This document shows, in pieces, positions 1 through 8,124 of a DNA stretch of 47,403 nucleotides. A program made the translations under genes and the position numbers. This DNA comes from Lachnospiraceae bacterium UBA7026 (GTDB lineage: Bacteria > Bacillota > Clostridia > Lachnospirales > Lachnospiraceae). The stretch lies in NCBI GenBank assembly GCA_002494165.1, contig DLBH01000001.1, forward strand, positions 1,606 to 49,008, written 5' to 3'. Numbering within the stretch: position 1 is the first letter of the stretch; the number at the start of each line of letters is the position of its first letter. The notes beneath the pieces are model-generated. The model was not told where the DNA came from, did not search any database, and saw nothing but the letters and a program-made list of their open reading frames with translations.

Positions 1-707
1 TCACCACCACCATGTGGATGGTCGTTGGGGTTCATAACAGAACCACGCACTGTCGGGCGGATACCCATGTGGCGCTTACGTCCTGCCTTACCGATGTTGA
101 TAAGGTCATGCTCGATGTTTCCAACCTGTCCGATTGTAGCACGGCAGTTAAGAGGTACCATTCTCATCTCTCCGGATGGAAGTCTTAATGTGGCATACTT
201 GCCTTCTCTGGCCATAAGCTGGGCAGAGTTGCCGGCAGACCGGACCATCTGGCCGCCCTTGCCGGGATGAAGCTCGATGTTGTGAACTTCTGTACCAACC
301 GGGATGTTAGCCAGGGGCAGGCAGTTACCGATATGGATCTCAGCTTCCGGTCCGTTCATGATAGTCTGTCCAACCTCAAGCTTATAGGGAGCCAGGATGT
401 AGGACTTCTTACCGTCAGCGTAGCAGATCAGCGCGATGTTGGCTGTTCTGTTGGGATCGTACTCGATGGCGATAACCTTTGCCGGGATTCCATCTTTATT
501 TCTCTTGAAATCGATAAGTCTGTATTTCTTCTTTGCTCCGCCGCCGCGATGTCTGACAGTGATCTTGCCCTGGTTGTTGCGGCCGGAGTTCTTCTTCAGG
601 TTATATGTTAAGGATTTCTCAGGGGTCTTCTTTGTGATCTCGGAGAAATCAGAACCGGTCATGTGTCTTCTGGAAGGTGTATATGGGTTATAAGTTTTGA
701 TTCCCAT
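1..707 (-). CDS. rplB: 50S ribosomal protein L2 (C-terminus cut by window edge)
   Basis: About 235 residues of L2 are visible; the last 40 or so lie beyond base 1. L2 binds 23S rRNA near the peptidyl transferase centre and is needed for subunit association. The N-terminus [14 protein letters not shown], the basic [12 protein letters not shown] stretch and the [10 protein letters not shown] motif at the window edge are characteristic. The ATG at 707 follows an AGGAG-type ribosome binding site. It is the fifth gene of the S10 operon order rpsJ-rplC-rplD-rplW-rplB and would normally be followed by rpsS. Identification is certain; only completeness is limited. Confidence 0.97.
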   Translation of the reverse strand, partial: MGIKTYNPYTPSRRHMTGSDFSEITKKTPEKSLTYNLKKNSGRNNQGKITVRHRGGGAKKKYRLIDFKRNKDGIPAKVIAIEYDPNRTANIALICYADGKKSYILAPYKLEVGQTIMNGPEAEIHIGNCLPLANIPVGTEVHNIELHPGKGGQMVRSAGNSAQLMAREGKYATLRLPSGEMRMVPLNCRATIGQVGNIEHDLINIGKAGRKRHMGIRPTVRGSVMNPNDHPHGGG

Positions 708-789
708 GCCTTTCACTCCTTTCGTTTCCGAATATTTAGTATCACGCTTTTATGCGTATAATTTCAAGTCCGTTTTTCCCGAAGATCTT

Positions 790-1089
790 TTACAGACCCT
801 CAAAAATCTGGATGTCCTCGCTATCCTCTGTCAGGGTAACGATGGCTTTCTTTTTGGCTGCTGTTCTTCCGTATACCATACCTCTTCTCTTCTTCTTGCC
901 TTTGAGGTTCATGGTATTGACGGATTCAACCTTTGTTCCCTCGAACATCTTCTGGACTGCTTCCTTGATCTGGGTCTTTGTTGCGTCCGGATGTACGTAG
1001 AATGTATATTTCTTCTCGCCCATAGCGGTCATAGACTGCTCAGTTACGACCGGTTTTAAGATGACGTCATAATACTTTAAATCTGCCAT
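790..1089 (-). CDS. rplW: 50S ribosomal protein L23
   Basis: The protein has 99 residues, normal for L23, which sits at the exit of the ribosomal tunnel and docks trigger factor and SRP. It contains the typical YYDVILKPVVTEQS start and the FYVHPDATKTQIKEAV segment. Its ATG overlaps the TAA of rplD by one base (TAATG), so the two are probably translationally coupled. It lies between rplD and rplB in the S10 operon. Confidence 0.97.
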   Translation of the reverse strand: MADLKYYDVILKPVVTEQSMTAMGEKKYTFYVHPDATKTQIKEAVQKMFEGTKVESVNTMNLKGKKKRRGMVYGRTAAKKKAIVTLTEDSEDIQIFEGL

Positions 1090-1721
1090 TATGCGTATAC
1101 CTCCTCAAGCTTCTTCACTGCTGCTTCAGTGATAACAACGGTATCGTACTTTAAGATATCGTATACGTTGATCGTGTTGGTCTCTGCCGTCTTAACATCC
1201 TCGATGTTGTTGGCGGAAAGCTTAACCTTGTTGAGGTCTGCAGCGGAACTCTCTTCTGTGACGATGAGGGCCTTGCCTACCTTCAGCGCGTCAAGCATCT
1301 TGACGATAGTCTTTGTCTTGATCTCCTCAAGCTCAATCTTGTCAACAACGATGAACTTGCCAGCCTCAACTCTGGAAGTCAGAGCTGACTTTAAGGCTGC
1401 GACCTTTTCCTTCTTATTAACCTTTACGGAGTAATCTCTGGGTGTGGGAGCAAATACAACTCCGCCGCCTGTCCACTGGGGAGCACGGATGGAGCCCTGT
1501 CTTGCGTGTCCTGTACCCTTCTGTCTCCACGGTTTTCTTCCGCCTCCGCGAACCTCGCCGCGGGTCTTGGCCTTCTGTGTGCCCTGACGCTTGTTAGCGA
1601 GCTGGGCAACAACTGCCTGATGTACTAAATGCTCATTAACCGGCACTGCAAAGATAGAATCGCTTAACTCGATCGTACTAACCTGAGCACCTTCCATATT
1701 ATAAACAGATACTGATGCCAT
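1089..1721 (-). CDS. rplD: 50S ribosomal protein L4
   Basis: The 210-residue protein has the conserved loop region containing GGGRKPWRQKGTGHARQG (about residues 60-77), which reaches into the exit tunnel and is where macrolide-resistance changes occur in other bacteria. In E. coli L4 also represses the S10 operon by binding its mRNA leader. Whether that holds here is unknown, but the operon does have a structured leader (2941-3043). Start ATG at 1721 with a GGAAGGAGG ribosome binding site. Confidence 0.97.
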   Translation of the reverse strand: MASVSVYNMEGAQVSTIELSDSIFAVPVNEHLVHQAVVAQLANKRQGTQKAKTRGEVRGGGRKPWRQKGTGHARQGSIRAPQWTGGGVVFAPTPRDYSVKVNKKEKVAALKSALTSRVEAGKFIVVDKIELEEIKTKTIVKMLDALKVGKALIVTEESSAADLNKVKLSANNIEDVKTAETNTINVYDILKYDTVVITEAAVKKLEEVYA

Positions 1722-1747
1722 CTGTAAGTCCTCCTTCCTTCAAGCGC

Positions 1748-2377
1748 CTACGCTTTAACTGCGGATTTCAATGTTACTAAGGATTTCTTCGGTCCCGGTA
1801 CGGAGCCCTTCACCAGAATAACATTGTTCTCTGCATCTATTCTAACCACCTCAAGATTCTGGACTGTAACCTGTACAGAACCCATATGACCAGGCATCTT
1901 CTTTCCCTTCATAACCTTTGCGGGATCGGAAGCCATACCGTTGGAACCTGCATGACGATGGTACTTGGAACCATGTGTCTTAGGTCCGGTGTGCTGGCCA
2001 TGTCTCTTGATGGCGCCCTGATATCCTTTACCCTTGGAAATAGCGGTAGCGTCCACTTTATCACCTGCTGCGAACACGTCAGCCTTGATCTCCTGTCCGA
2101 GCTCAAAGTCCTGGGCATTGTCAAGCTTAAATTCCCTGACGAATCTCTTTACGGATGTTCCGGACTTCTCAAAATGACCCTTCATGGGCTTGGTGGATAA
2201 CTTTTCTCTCATATCCATAAAGCCTACCTGAACTGCACTGTAGCCGTCGTTCTCAACGGTCTTAACCTGTGTAACCACACAAGGTCCTGCCTGCAGTACG
2301 GTAACCGGAACTAATTCTCCGTCTTCTGCGAAGATCTGGGTCATACCGATTTTTGTTGCTAAAATAGCCTTCTTCAT
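1748..2377 (-). CDS. rplC: 50S ribosomal protein L3
   Basis: The 209-residue protein starts [16 protein letters not shown], the hallmark of L3, and contains the [13 protein letters not shown] and [10 protein letters not shown] segments of the long extension that reaches the peptidyl transferase centre. L3 initiates 50S assembly. An AGGAAG-type ribosome binding site precedes the ATG. The gap to rpsJ upstream is 208 bases, unusually long for this operon (see 2378-2585). Confidence 0.97.
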   Translation of the reverse strand: MKKAILATKIGMTQIFAEDGELVPVTVLQAGPCVVTQVKTVENDGYSAVQVGFMDMREKLSTKPMKGHFEKSGTSVKRFVREFKLDNAQDFELGQEIKADVFAAGDKVDATAISKGKGYQGAIKRHGQHTGPKTHGSKYHRHAGSNGMASDPAKVMKGKKMPGHMGSVQVTVQNLEVVRIDAENNVILVKGSVPGPKKSLVTLKSAVKA

Positions 2378-2585
2378 TTTTCTTCCTCCCTGGATTTCTA
2401 CAGCGGATCACATCGCCTAGACAATACGAGTGATCATTCTAGTCTACAGCGGATTACGCTCCTTCTTCCGGTTTTGCTGATCGGCAGCCTCCTCACACAC
2501 AGATTAAAAGGGAGACCCTCCGTCCGTCCGAAGGCCGGACTCTTCGTCCCGCGCAATCATACTAGCCATAGGACATATCTTGGTA
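2378..2585 (-). other. Long rpsJ-rplC spacer with repeats and hairpins
   Basis: This 208-base gap inside the S10 operon holds no plausible gene. It contains two copies of TCTACAGCGGAT (2397-2408 and 2443-2454 on the plus strand) 46 bases apart; identity extends to 14 of 15 bases. On the transcribed strand there is a GTCCG-loop-CGGAC hairpin (around 2531-2545) and a TAGAC/GTCTA stem between the repeats. No T-run follows, so I do not call a terminator. Processing or regulatory function is an inference. Confidence 0.5.
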
Positions 2586-2903
2586 TTATTTCTGTTTCAT
2601 CTTGATGTCGATGTACACGCCAGCCGGCATCTCAAGTCTTGATAAAGCATCAACAGTCTTCTGGGTAGGTGTGATGATATCAATTAATCTCTTGTGGGTT
2701 CTCTGCTCGAACTGCTCTCTGGAATCTTTGTACTTATGAACAGCTCTAAGAATAGTAACTACCTCTTTCTTAGTAGGCATGGGGACCGGTCCGCTCACCT
2801 TGGATCCTGTCTTCTTAACAGTCTCGATAATGCTCTTTGCGGATGCGTCGATTAACTGATGATCGTACGCCTTCAACGTGATTCTCATAATTTGACTTGC
2901 CAT
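2586..2903 (-). CDS. rpsJ: 30S ribosomal protein S10
   Basis: With the start [19 protein letters not shown] at 2903 the protein has 105 residues, as expected for S10 (also known as NusE, a transcription antitermination partner of NusB). The C-terminus [16 protein letters not shown] is typical. The frame stays open further upstream, but AGGAGG at 2915-2920 and family length fix the start at 2903. First gene of the S10 operon here, directly behind a strong promoter and a 230-nt leader. Confidence 0.97.
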   Translation of the reverse strand: MASQIMRITLKAYDHQLIDASAKSIIETVKKTGSKVSGPVPMPTKKEVVTILRAVHKYKDSREQFEQRTHKRLIDIITPTQKTVDALSRLEMPAGVYIDIKMKQK

Positions 2904-2940
2904 AAAAAAAGTCGCCTCCTTTTCGCACTGAATCGTAGTA

Positions 2941-3043
2941 CGACAAGCGGTGACTGTACACTCTTCCGTGTGTGTCACAGATGACTCCACACGATTGCGC
3001 CTCTCGGCGCTGTCTAGTAAAATGTTGGTACAGTGACTTGTCG
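2941..3043 (-). promoter_or_regulatory. Structured 5' leader of the S10 operon mRNA
   Basis: Between the promoter and rpsJ lies a leader with complementary segments visible by eye. A long stem is formed by 2941-2947 with 3037-3043 (CGACAAG/CTTGTCG) and 2953-2959 with 3028-3034 (ACTGTAC/GTACAGT). It encloses a perfect GCGCC-GAGA-GGCGC hairpin with a GNRA-type loop (2997-3010) and a CGTGTG/CACACG stem (2967-2972 with 2988-2993). This is a multi-branched junction, consistent with an autoregulatory ribosomal-protein leader. The ligand is not known; L4 is a candidate by analogy with E. coli only. Confidence 0.65.
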
Positions 3044-3139
3044 CCAGTTTCTTTAACTTGACATTCGCTCCACGGAAAAACCTGCATCCAAGTGCAGCAA
3101 CCTCACGCTTCACAGCTATCATGTCACACAGCACCTAAT

Positions 3140-3167
3140 ATTATACATGATACAAAAAATAAATCAA
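3140..3167 (-). promoter_or_regulatory. S10 operon promoter
   Basis: On the minus strand TTGATT (3167-3162) and a perfect TATAAT (3145-3140) are separated by 16 bases. The start point would be near 3133, giving a leader of about 230 bases before rpsJ. Confidence 0.7.
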
Positions 3168-3443
3168 GCCCCCAGTTTTATTTTTTCTACATTAAAAATA
3201 ATTCACTACCCAACAGCTTTTCAAAACCCCTTATATATAGAAAAAACCGACCCTGGAAAAAGGTCTTACGACCATAGCTTTCGCACCGTGAACAAGGCTT
3301 ATGCCCGCTTTAGCGGGCGAGTTTGCGGAAGGCGCGAATCATCAGCGGCGGAAGAAAATCCGCAGCTGCAGCTGGATCTATCTGCCATAGGCTGGATATA
3401 CTGGCGGCAAAACAAAATGGAAGGCGGCCTTCCTGGCCAATCA
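3168..3443. other. Intergenic region with small hairpins
   Basis: No gene is seen in these 276 bases. There is a perfect hairpin GCCCGC-TTTA-GCGGGC at 3303-3318 and a small GGTC-TTAC-GACC hairpin just before it, without T-runs. A 14-base direct repeat CTGGCGGCAAAACA occurs here near 3400 and again near 3482 inside the end of the NUDIX gene, suggesting a small local duplication. Confidence 0.4.
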
Positions 3444-4004
3444 TCACTCCCGGGCCCACATGTAGCAGAAGGCCTGGGTTCTGGCGGCAAAACATTCCGT
3501 CTTAAGCAGGGCCCTCACCTCTTCTTTGGTGTACCAGCCCGGCTCAATCTCCTCCGTAGAAGAGCTGCTCTTTGCGAACTCCCCCTCGGCCGTCCCAAAC
3601 AGGCAGGTATTCATCTCATTACTGAAGCCGATGGCAGAATAACTCTTGTCCAGAACCTCATCCACACTGACAAGATCAAGGCCTGTCTCCTCCTTAAGCT
3701 CCCTCCTGCCGGCTTCCACCACATCTTCACCGGAATCGATGAGACCCGACGGAAAATTATAAACCCACATGCCCATGGCCAGGCGGTACTCCCGGCTCAG
3801 CAGCAGTCTCTCTCCCGCCCTGTCGGTCAGAATCATAATAACCGCCTCGGACTTCAGATTGTTGAGCTCCTCGAAGGTCTTCATATCCTTGTTGCGGCTG
3901 ATCATCTCATATATTTTCTCCCGGCCGTCCTCCGTCTCATAGGCGATATCATACCTGTTGATAAAACGGCCTTCATGTACCTTACTGATTCCCTTAAATA
4001 TCAT
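3444..4004 (-). CDS. NUDIX hydrolase, ADP-ribose pyrophosphatase-like
   Basis: The 186-residue protein hydrolyses a nucleoside diphosphate linked to another moiety, most likely ADP-ribose or a nucleotide sugar. A complete Nudix box (G-x5-E-x7-REL-KEE-TGL) spans residues 87-109, with the Mg2+-binding glutamates present. I chose the ATG at 4004 because AGGAG lies six bases upstream; an in-frame ATG at 4034 would add ten residues but has a poorer ribosome binding site. It is the last gene of a minus-strand run methyltransferase-Gx protein-ApbE-NUDIX. Substrate specificity cannot be read from the sequence. Confidence 0.85.
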   Translation of the reverse strand: MIFKGISKVHEGRFINRYDIAYETEDGREKIYEMISRNKDMKTFEELNNLKSEAVIMILTDRAGERLLLSREYRLAMGMWVYNFPSGLIDSGEDVVEAGRRELKEETGLDLVSVDEVLDKSYSAIGFSNEMNTCLFGTAEGEFAKSSSSTEEIEPGWYTKEEVRALLKTECFAARTQAFCYMWARE

Positions 4005-4061
4005 TCCTGTCTCCTCTTCATTTGCCGCGGACATCCCTCTGTCCGCCCTGGGTCCAGCATC

Positions 4062-5354
4062 CTAATCTACAAGCTTGTAGCCGGAAGCCATAGGGTTATA
4101 GGTATCCCTGATTTCTTCTGTAACATAAACATTTTTATCCTGGTCCACCAGGATGCCCTCGGCCCCATAAAGGTCCAGCAGGTCCAAAGCCTTTTCCCGG
4201 CCAAGGACAAAACAAGCTGTGGACAGGCCGTCAGACAAAAGACCACTGTCACAAATCACCGTCACTGAAATCAAACCACTGTCCGCCGGATAACCGGTGT
4301 GGGGATCAAGAATGTGGTGATAGCGCTTACCATCCTCTTCAAAATATTTCTCATAATCACCGGAAGTGGATACAAAGTGAGTCCCCTCCAGACTGATATA
4401 AGCCATCAGTTCCCCGGTCAGTCCCCGCGGGTCCTGTATGGCCACTTTCCAGGGCTGGCCGTCCGGCTTGCTTCCATATACCAGATTGCTTCCGCCGATA
4501 GACACCACAGCCCCGGCAATGTCTTTTTGGTCTTTTAAAAAGTCAGCCACCCTGTCACATCCGATCCCTTTACCTGTCGCCCCGAAATCAAGGGTACAAC
4601 CGTCATCCATTTTCAAGGTCAGGCCAGCCTCATCCAGATGCACCTTTTCCCAGCCGGCTTTTCCCAAAGCAGCAGCGATCTCTTCCTCCGACGGAACCGA
4701 GGGATTATCTCCCTCAATATCCCAGAGTCTGGTGAGCATACCGATGGTGGGGTCAAAGGATCCCTGGCTTTTGACTGCCAGGTCCAGGCTCATGGCAGTC
4801 CAGCCGCAAAAGTCCTGGCTTAGACTGCTCTCTTTTCCCCCTTGTGAAGAGTCTTTGTTAACCCGGGCGATCTCACTATCGTCAATCCTCCAGGACAGCT
4901 CTTTCTCCTCCAGGTCTTTCAGCAGGTCATGGATGTCACCGGTCAGGTCTTCCCTGCCGTAAATCTTAGCCTGGAAAACCGTATCCATAACAAAGTCTGT
5001 TTTTGAGAATTCCTGTGGGCTGCTTTCTCCTGCCTGGCTCCCTGCTCCGGTCCCGGTCACCAGACTGCCGGCCCCGCCCATGGAGCAGGCAGATAAAAAA
5101 AGAGCCGCGGAAAGGATCCCGCAGACCAGGCCGGATCTCCATAAGCAGGCTCTGGCCCGGTCCGCTTCTCCCTGTCCTGCCTGGCAGCTTCCCGGTCCTT
5201 TTACGGGTTTCTTATTAAAACCGCGATTACTATAATCAAACCATCGGTTAGTTAACTTATTTCTATTCAACTTAGCTATATTCAACTTATTTATATTTAA
5301 CTTATTTAAATTTATCTTATTTATATTCAACTTATTTAATAAGTAGCTTCTCAT
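4062..5354 (-). CDS. apbE: ApbE-family FAD:protein FMN transferase, lipoprotein
   Basis: ApbE enzymes transfer FMN from FAD to a Thr/Ser of extracytoplasmic redox proteins. The core (about residues 110-430) has DTVFQAKIYG, the LDFGATGKGIGCD segment and the HHILDPHTGYPADSG motif. A lipobox LFLSAC puts the lipidated Cys at residue 90. That signal peptide is preceded by about 70 residues, far longer than normal, including six copies of a 15-base repeat that encodes an Asn/Lys/Leu/Ile pentapeptide. No ATG lies between the start at 5354 and the lipobox, and AGGA stands nine bases before 5354, so this start is used but is uncertain. The neighbouring Gx protein gene is a frequent companion of ApbE in anaerobes. 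Confidence 0.88.
   Translation of the reverse strand: MRSYLLNKLNINKINLNKLNINKLNIAKLNRNKLTNRWFDYSNRGFNKKPVKGPGSCQAGQGEADRARACLWRSGLVCGILSAALFLSACSMGGAGSLVTGTGAGSQAGESSPQEFSKTDFVMDTVFQAKIYGREDLTGDIHDLLKDLEEKELSWRIDDSEIARVNKDSSQGGKESSLSQDFCGWTAMSLDLAVKSQGSFDPTIGMLTRLWDIEGDNPSVPSEEEIAAALGKAGWEKVHLDEAGLTLKMDDGCTLDFGATGKGIGCDRVADFLKDQKDIAGAVVSIGGSNLVYGSKPDGQPWKVAIQDPRGLTGELMAYISLEGTHFVSTSGDYEKYFEEDGKRYHHILDPHTGYPADSGLISVTVICDSGLLSDGLSTACFVLGREKALDLLDLYGAEGILVDQDKNVYVTEEIRDTYNPMASGYKLVD
5247..5336. repeat. AT-rich 15-bp tandem repeat (6 units) in apbE
   Basis: Six head-to-tail 15-base units (minus-strand consensus AATAAGTTGAATATA) begin at apbE codon 7. The block is far more AT-rich than its surroundings. 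In frame it encodes repeats of N-K-L-N-I. It could be a translated N-terminal extension or a regulatory array upstream of an unrecognised start. Confidence 0.85.
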
Positions 5355-5384
5355 ATTTCCAATTCCTATCCAGGTCTCCTGCCC

Positions 5385-5891
5385 CTATTCCAGCATCTGT
5401 CTTATTAACGGCTCGAGCCTTCGGATCAGCATACCACTGACAAGGCCAATCAAGAGGCCGGTAGCCAGGCCGGAAATAATCAGAACCGGCAGATAATAAA
5501 GCAGGGCTCCCGTCTCCAGAACTACCATGGCTACCAGAATCTGTCCCAGATTATGAAAGACGCCTCCTGCTATACTGACACCCGTAGCTGAAAAACGGCC
5601 GGTTTTTTTCAGGACTGCCATGGCCAGCATACTCAAAAGAGCACCGGCCCCACTGTAAACTATGGCAAAGCCATTAGCAAATAACAGGCCCGAAAGAAGA
5701 ACCCGGGCCATGGCAATGGCCATGGCCGCAGGAAAACCTGCCGTGTAGAGCAGGATCATATTCACGATATTAGCAAGTCCCAGCTTCACACCGGGGATCC
5801 CCAGATTAATGGGAACCAGGGTCTCCAGATAACCGGCCACCAGGGCCAGGGCCAGGAACATTCCATATAGAGCTGTTTTTTTTGCAGACAT
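5385..5891 (-). CDS. Gx transporter family membrane protein (Hpre_diP_synt_I type)
   Basis: A 168-residue, very hydrophobic protein with about five membrane segments. It starts MSAKKTALYGMFLALALV and has the conserved PGVKLGLANIVNMILLY and GGVFHNLGQ segments of the family once annotated as heptaprenyl diphosphate synthase component I and now mostly as Gx transporter. Its substrate is unknown. ATG 5891 follows GGAGGAAAGGA and is the best start, yet the frame stays open upstream to 6047 through two 39-base repeats. It sits 30 bases upstream of apbE, consistent with an extracytoplasmic flavin or redox role. Confidence 0.8.
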   Translation of the reverse strand: MSAKKTALYGMFLALALVAGYLETLVPINLGIPGVKLGLANIVNMILLYTAGFPAAMAIAMARVLLSGLLFANGFAIVYSGAGALLSMLAMAVLKKTGRFSATGVSIAGGVFHNLGQILVAMVVLETGALLYYLPVLIISGLATGLLIGLVSGMLIRRLEPLIRQMLE

Positions 5892-5933
5892 TCCTTTCCT
5901 CCGGCCAGACTTCCCGGGGAAATGCTGTTCCCC

Positions 5934-6011
5934 GGTCAGGTGGCTTTTATCTTCTGTCAGCTTATATCCTCCGGCCAGACGACCTCTGTCTCCTGCCGGT
6001 TTATGTCCTCC
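5934..6011. repeat. Two 39-bp direct repeats upstream of the Gx gene
   Basis: Units 5934-5972 and 5973-6011 match at 27 of 39 positions, and all 12 differences are transitions. The unit keeps the Gx reading frame open. A perfect hairpin CCGGGGAA-6 nt-TTCCCCGG (5914-5935) lies between the repeats and the Gx ribosome binding site; it has no T-run. Confidence 0.7.
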
Positions 6012-6031
6012 GTAAAATCTCCAGCATCCTG

Positions 6032-6910
6032 TCAGCGTCCTGTCCACCTGCCACTGGCGCCACAGGGAAGAGTCAGTCCAGTGACTGTCACAGGAAGACC
6101 AATCTCTTCTGCCTCCACCCTGCCCCCGTGCTTACTGGCTATGGCCGTTCCCAGCATATAGGAAAGGACAGCCGGCTGCAGGCCTGTAGTGTACGAGTTA
6201 ATCAGGAAAAAGAGAGGATCATCGGAGAGCAGTTTCTCACAAAGTTCAATCAGAGGGTACACTTTTTCCTCAATCTTCCAGATCTCCCCCTTTGGCCCCC
6301 GGCCGTAGGAAGGTGGATCCATGATAATTCCGTCATAACGGTTCCCCCGTCTCAGCTCTCTCTCGACAAACTTGACACAGTCATCTACCAGCCAGCGGAC
6401 AGGCTTGTCCGAAAGACCTGACAGGGCCGCGTTTTCCTTAGCCCATCCTACCATACCTTTGGAGGCATCCACATGGACAACAGAGGCCCCGGCCGCCGCG
6501 GCACTCAAGGTCGCCCCTCCTGTATAGGCAAAAAGATTAAGCACCTTGACCGGTCTTCCTTCCCCGGTCCTCTTCCTTATGAGGCCGGAAAACCAGTCCC
6601 AGTTGACGGCCTGCTCCGGGAAGAGGCCTGTATGCTTAAAATGGAAGGGCTTGAGTCCGAAGGTCAGGTTCCGGTAGCTGATCTGCCACTGTTCAGGCAG
6701 GTCAAAAAACTCCCATTCTCCCCCACCCCGGCTGCTTCTGTGATAGTGGGCATTCAGCCTTTTCCATCTGCCGTCCTTCCTGCTTATGTCCCAGATCACC
6801 TGGGGGTCGGGCCGGAGCAGGATATAACTGCCCCATCGCTCCAGCTTCTCTCCCCTGCTGCAATCAATCACTTCATAATCCTTCCACTGATCTGCGATCC
6901 ACATATTCAT
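6032..6910 (-). CDS. Class I SAM-dependent (RlmI/YccW-like) methyltransferase
   Basis: 292 residues. The Rossmann-fold SAM site is visible as VLNLFAYTGGATLSAAAAG followed by VHVDASKGMVGWAKEN, and the catalytic motif is IIMDPPSYGRG. This combination is found in 23S rRNA cytosine-C5 methyltransferases and their shorter relatives; the N-terminal PUA domain of RlmI is missing, so the target is uncertain. It is the first gene of the run leading to the Gx protein, apbE and NUDIX genes and follows degV by 14 bases. Confidence 0.8.
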   Translation of the reverse strand: MNMWIADQWKDYEVIDCSRGEKLERWGSYILLRPDPQVIWDISRKDGRWKRLNAHYHRSSRGGGEWEFFDLPEQWQISYRNLTFGLKPFHFKHTGLFPEQAVNWDWFSGLIRKRTGEGRPVKVLNLFAYTGGATLSAAAAGASVVHVDASKGMVGWAKENAALSGLSDKPVRWLVDDCVKFVERELRRGNRYDGIIMDPPSYGRGPKGEIWKIEEKVYPLIELCEKLLSDDPLFFLINSYTTGLQPAVLSYMLGTAIASKHGGRVEAEEIGLPVTVTGLTLPCGASGRWTGR

Positions 6911-6924
6911 GCCCTCTCTTACTA

Positions 6925-7824
6925 TTATAAAAATGACTCGTATTTCTTCAGAATCCCGATTCCTATGGCGTGGGGACCGGTATGAACCGCAATGGTTGCT
7001 CCAATCTGCAGGATACCCACTTCCTTCACCCTGCTCTCTTCAAAAATATGGGAAGAAATCTTCTGATAATAGCTTTGTCCTTCTTCTATATCATAACCAA
7101 AGCCCACCAGGTATTTGTAGTCCTCCATGGCATCTCCGGTTTCCCTGAAGTATTCATCCATCAGCTCTATGGTCTTACTCATGGTCTTCTTCCTGCTTCT
7201 CCCGATACCGGAAGACTCAATCACCCCGTACTGGAGGGTGATCATGGGCTTAAGTTTCAAGGCGCTGGCCGCGATGCCGGCCAGCTTTCCGATTCTTCCG
7301 CCGTGCTGAAGATAATCTGTATTCCCCACCGTAAAAAAGATCCGGTTGGTCTTCTTCATCTGCTCGAGGATCCGGACATTATCCTCATAGGAAATGCCGG
7401 CCTCCCTCATGCGGGCAGCCTCCTTGACCAACAGGGCCTGGGTGACGGTCCCGGCCTCAGAATTAATGACGGAAATCCTGGCCCCGGGATGGTCGTCAAG
7501 AAAGACCTCCCTGGCATTACAGGCACAATTGTAGGAACCGCTCAGGGAAGGGGTAAAGCAGATACAGATCACCGCCATCCCCTGCCTGTCATACTTTTCA
7601 AAAACATCAATGTAGTCCTGCAGGGACGGCAGGGATGTCATGGGATATACATCAGGATTACCTACCATCCGGTCATATACTTCCCGGATTCCAATCTCCT
7701 CGATCTCCTTGACATAATTCTTTCCATCAAAAGATATGTAAAAAGGAATTACTTCAAGATCGTATTCTTCTATCTCTTTTTTCGTCAAGTCACAACACCC
7801 GTCACTGACTATCTTGTAATCCAT
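6925..7824 (-). CDS. degV: DegV family fatty-acid-binding protein
   Basis: 299 residues with the family signatures: YKIVSDGCCDLT at the N-terminus, MTSLPS, CFTPSLSGSYN and QHGGRIGK. DegV (FakB-type) proteins bind a fatty acid and, in Firmicutes, present it to the kinase FakA for phosphorylation; no fakA is in this window. The start at 7824 has a GGAGA ribosome binding site and a strong upstream promoter. The methyltransferase gene follows after 14 bases, so the two are likely cotranscribed. Confidence 0.9.
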   Translation of the reverse strand: MDYKIVSDGCCDLTKKEIEEYDLEVIPFYISFDGKNYVKEIEEIGIREVYDRMVGNPDVYPMTSLPSLQDYIDVFEKYDRQGMAVICICFTPSLSGSYNCACNAREVFLDDHPGARISVINSEAGTVTQALLVKEAARMREAGISYEDNVRILEQMKKTNRIFFTVGNTDYLQHGGRIGKLAGIAASALKLKPMITLQYGVIESSGIGRSRKKTMSKTIELMDEYFRETGDAMEDYKYLVGFGYDIEEGQSYYQKISSHIFEESRVKEVGILQIGATIAVHTGPHAIGIGILKKYESFL

Positions 7825-7868
7825 TCTTCTCTCTCCTGCATCCTTAAACTGGTAAATATTGTTTCTTT

Positions 7869-7897
7869 ATTTTAATATCCGGCCTATTCTTTGTCAA
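7869..7897 (-). promoter_or_regulatory. degV promoter
   Basis: Minus strand: perfect TTGACA (7897-7892), 17-base spacer, TAAAAT (7874-7869). The predicted start near 7862 gives a leader of about 38 bases. Confidence 0.75.
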
Positions 7898-8072
7898 CGT
7901 TCTTCCCATCTGTGGAATCCGGGTCCCAAATCTCCGGACGGAAAAATTTTTATTTATGCACCTATGTCCGGACAGGGGGAAACTGCCCGGCACCCCGGCT
8001 TTGACTTCCGTGGAAGAACTCCTGCCGGGCCTGCCTCTCCAGCAGATTATCCGGTCGTGAGATTGCCAGCAC

Positions 8073-8101
8073 AGAAAGGCCGCCGCTAAAAAGCGACGGC
8101 C
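8073..8101 (-). terminator. Terminator after the superoxide reductase gene
   Basis: Nine-pair stem GGCCGTCGC/GCGGCGGCC (8078-8086 with 8093-8101, one G-T pair) and a six-base loop, followed on the minus strand by TTTCT. The 175 bases between it and the degV promoter contain no feature I can support. Confidence 0.7.
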
Positions 8102-8124
8102 CAAAAGTCATCTTCGGTCTTATT

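Noticed and set aside
2904..3134. In-frame N-terminal extension of S10 by 77 residues
   Set aside because: S10 is about 102-105 residues in all bacteria, AGGAGG directly precedes 2903, and the upstream part folds as a leader RNA.
7898..8072. Small gene between degV and superoxide reductase
   Set aside because: Open frames here lack ribosome binding sites and family resemblance and overlap the terminator.
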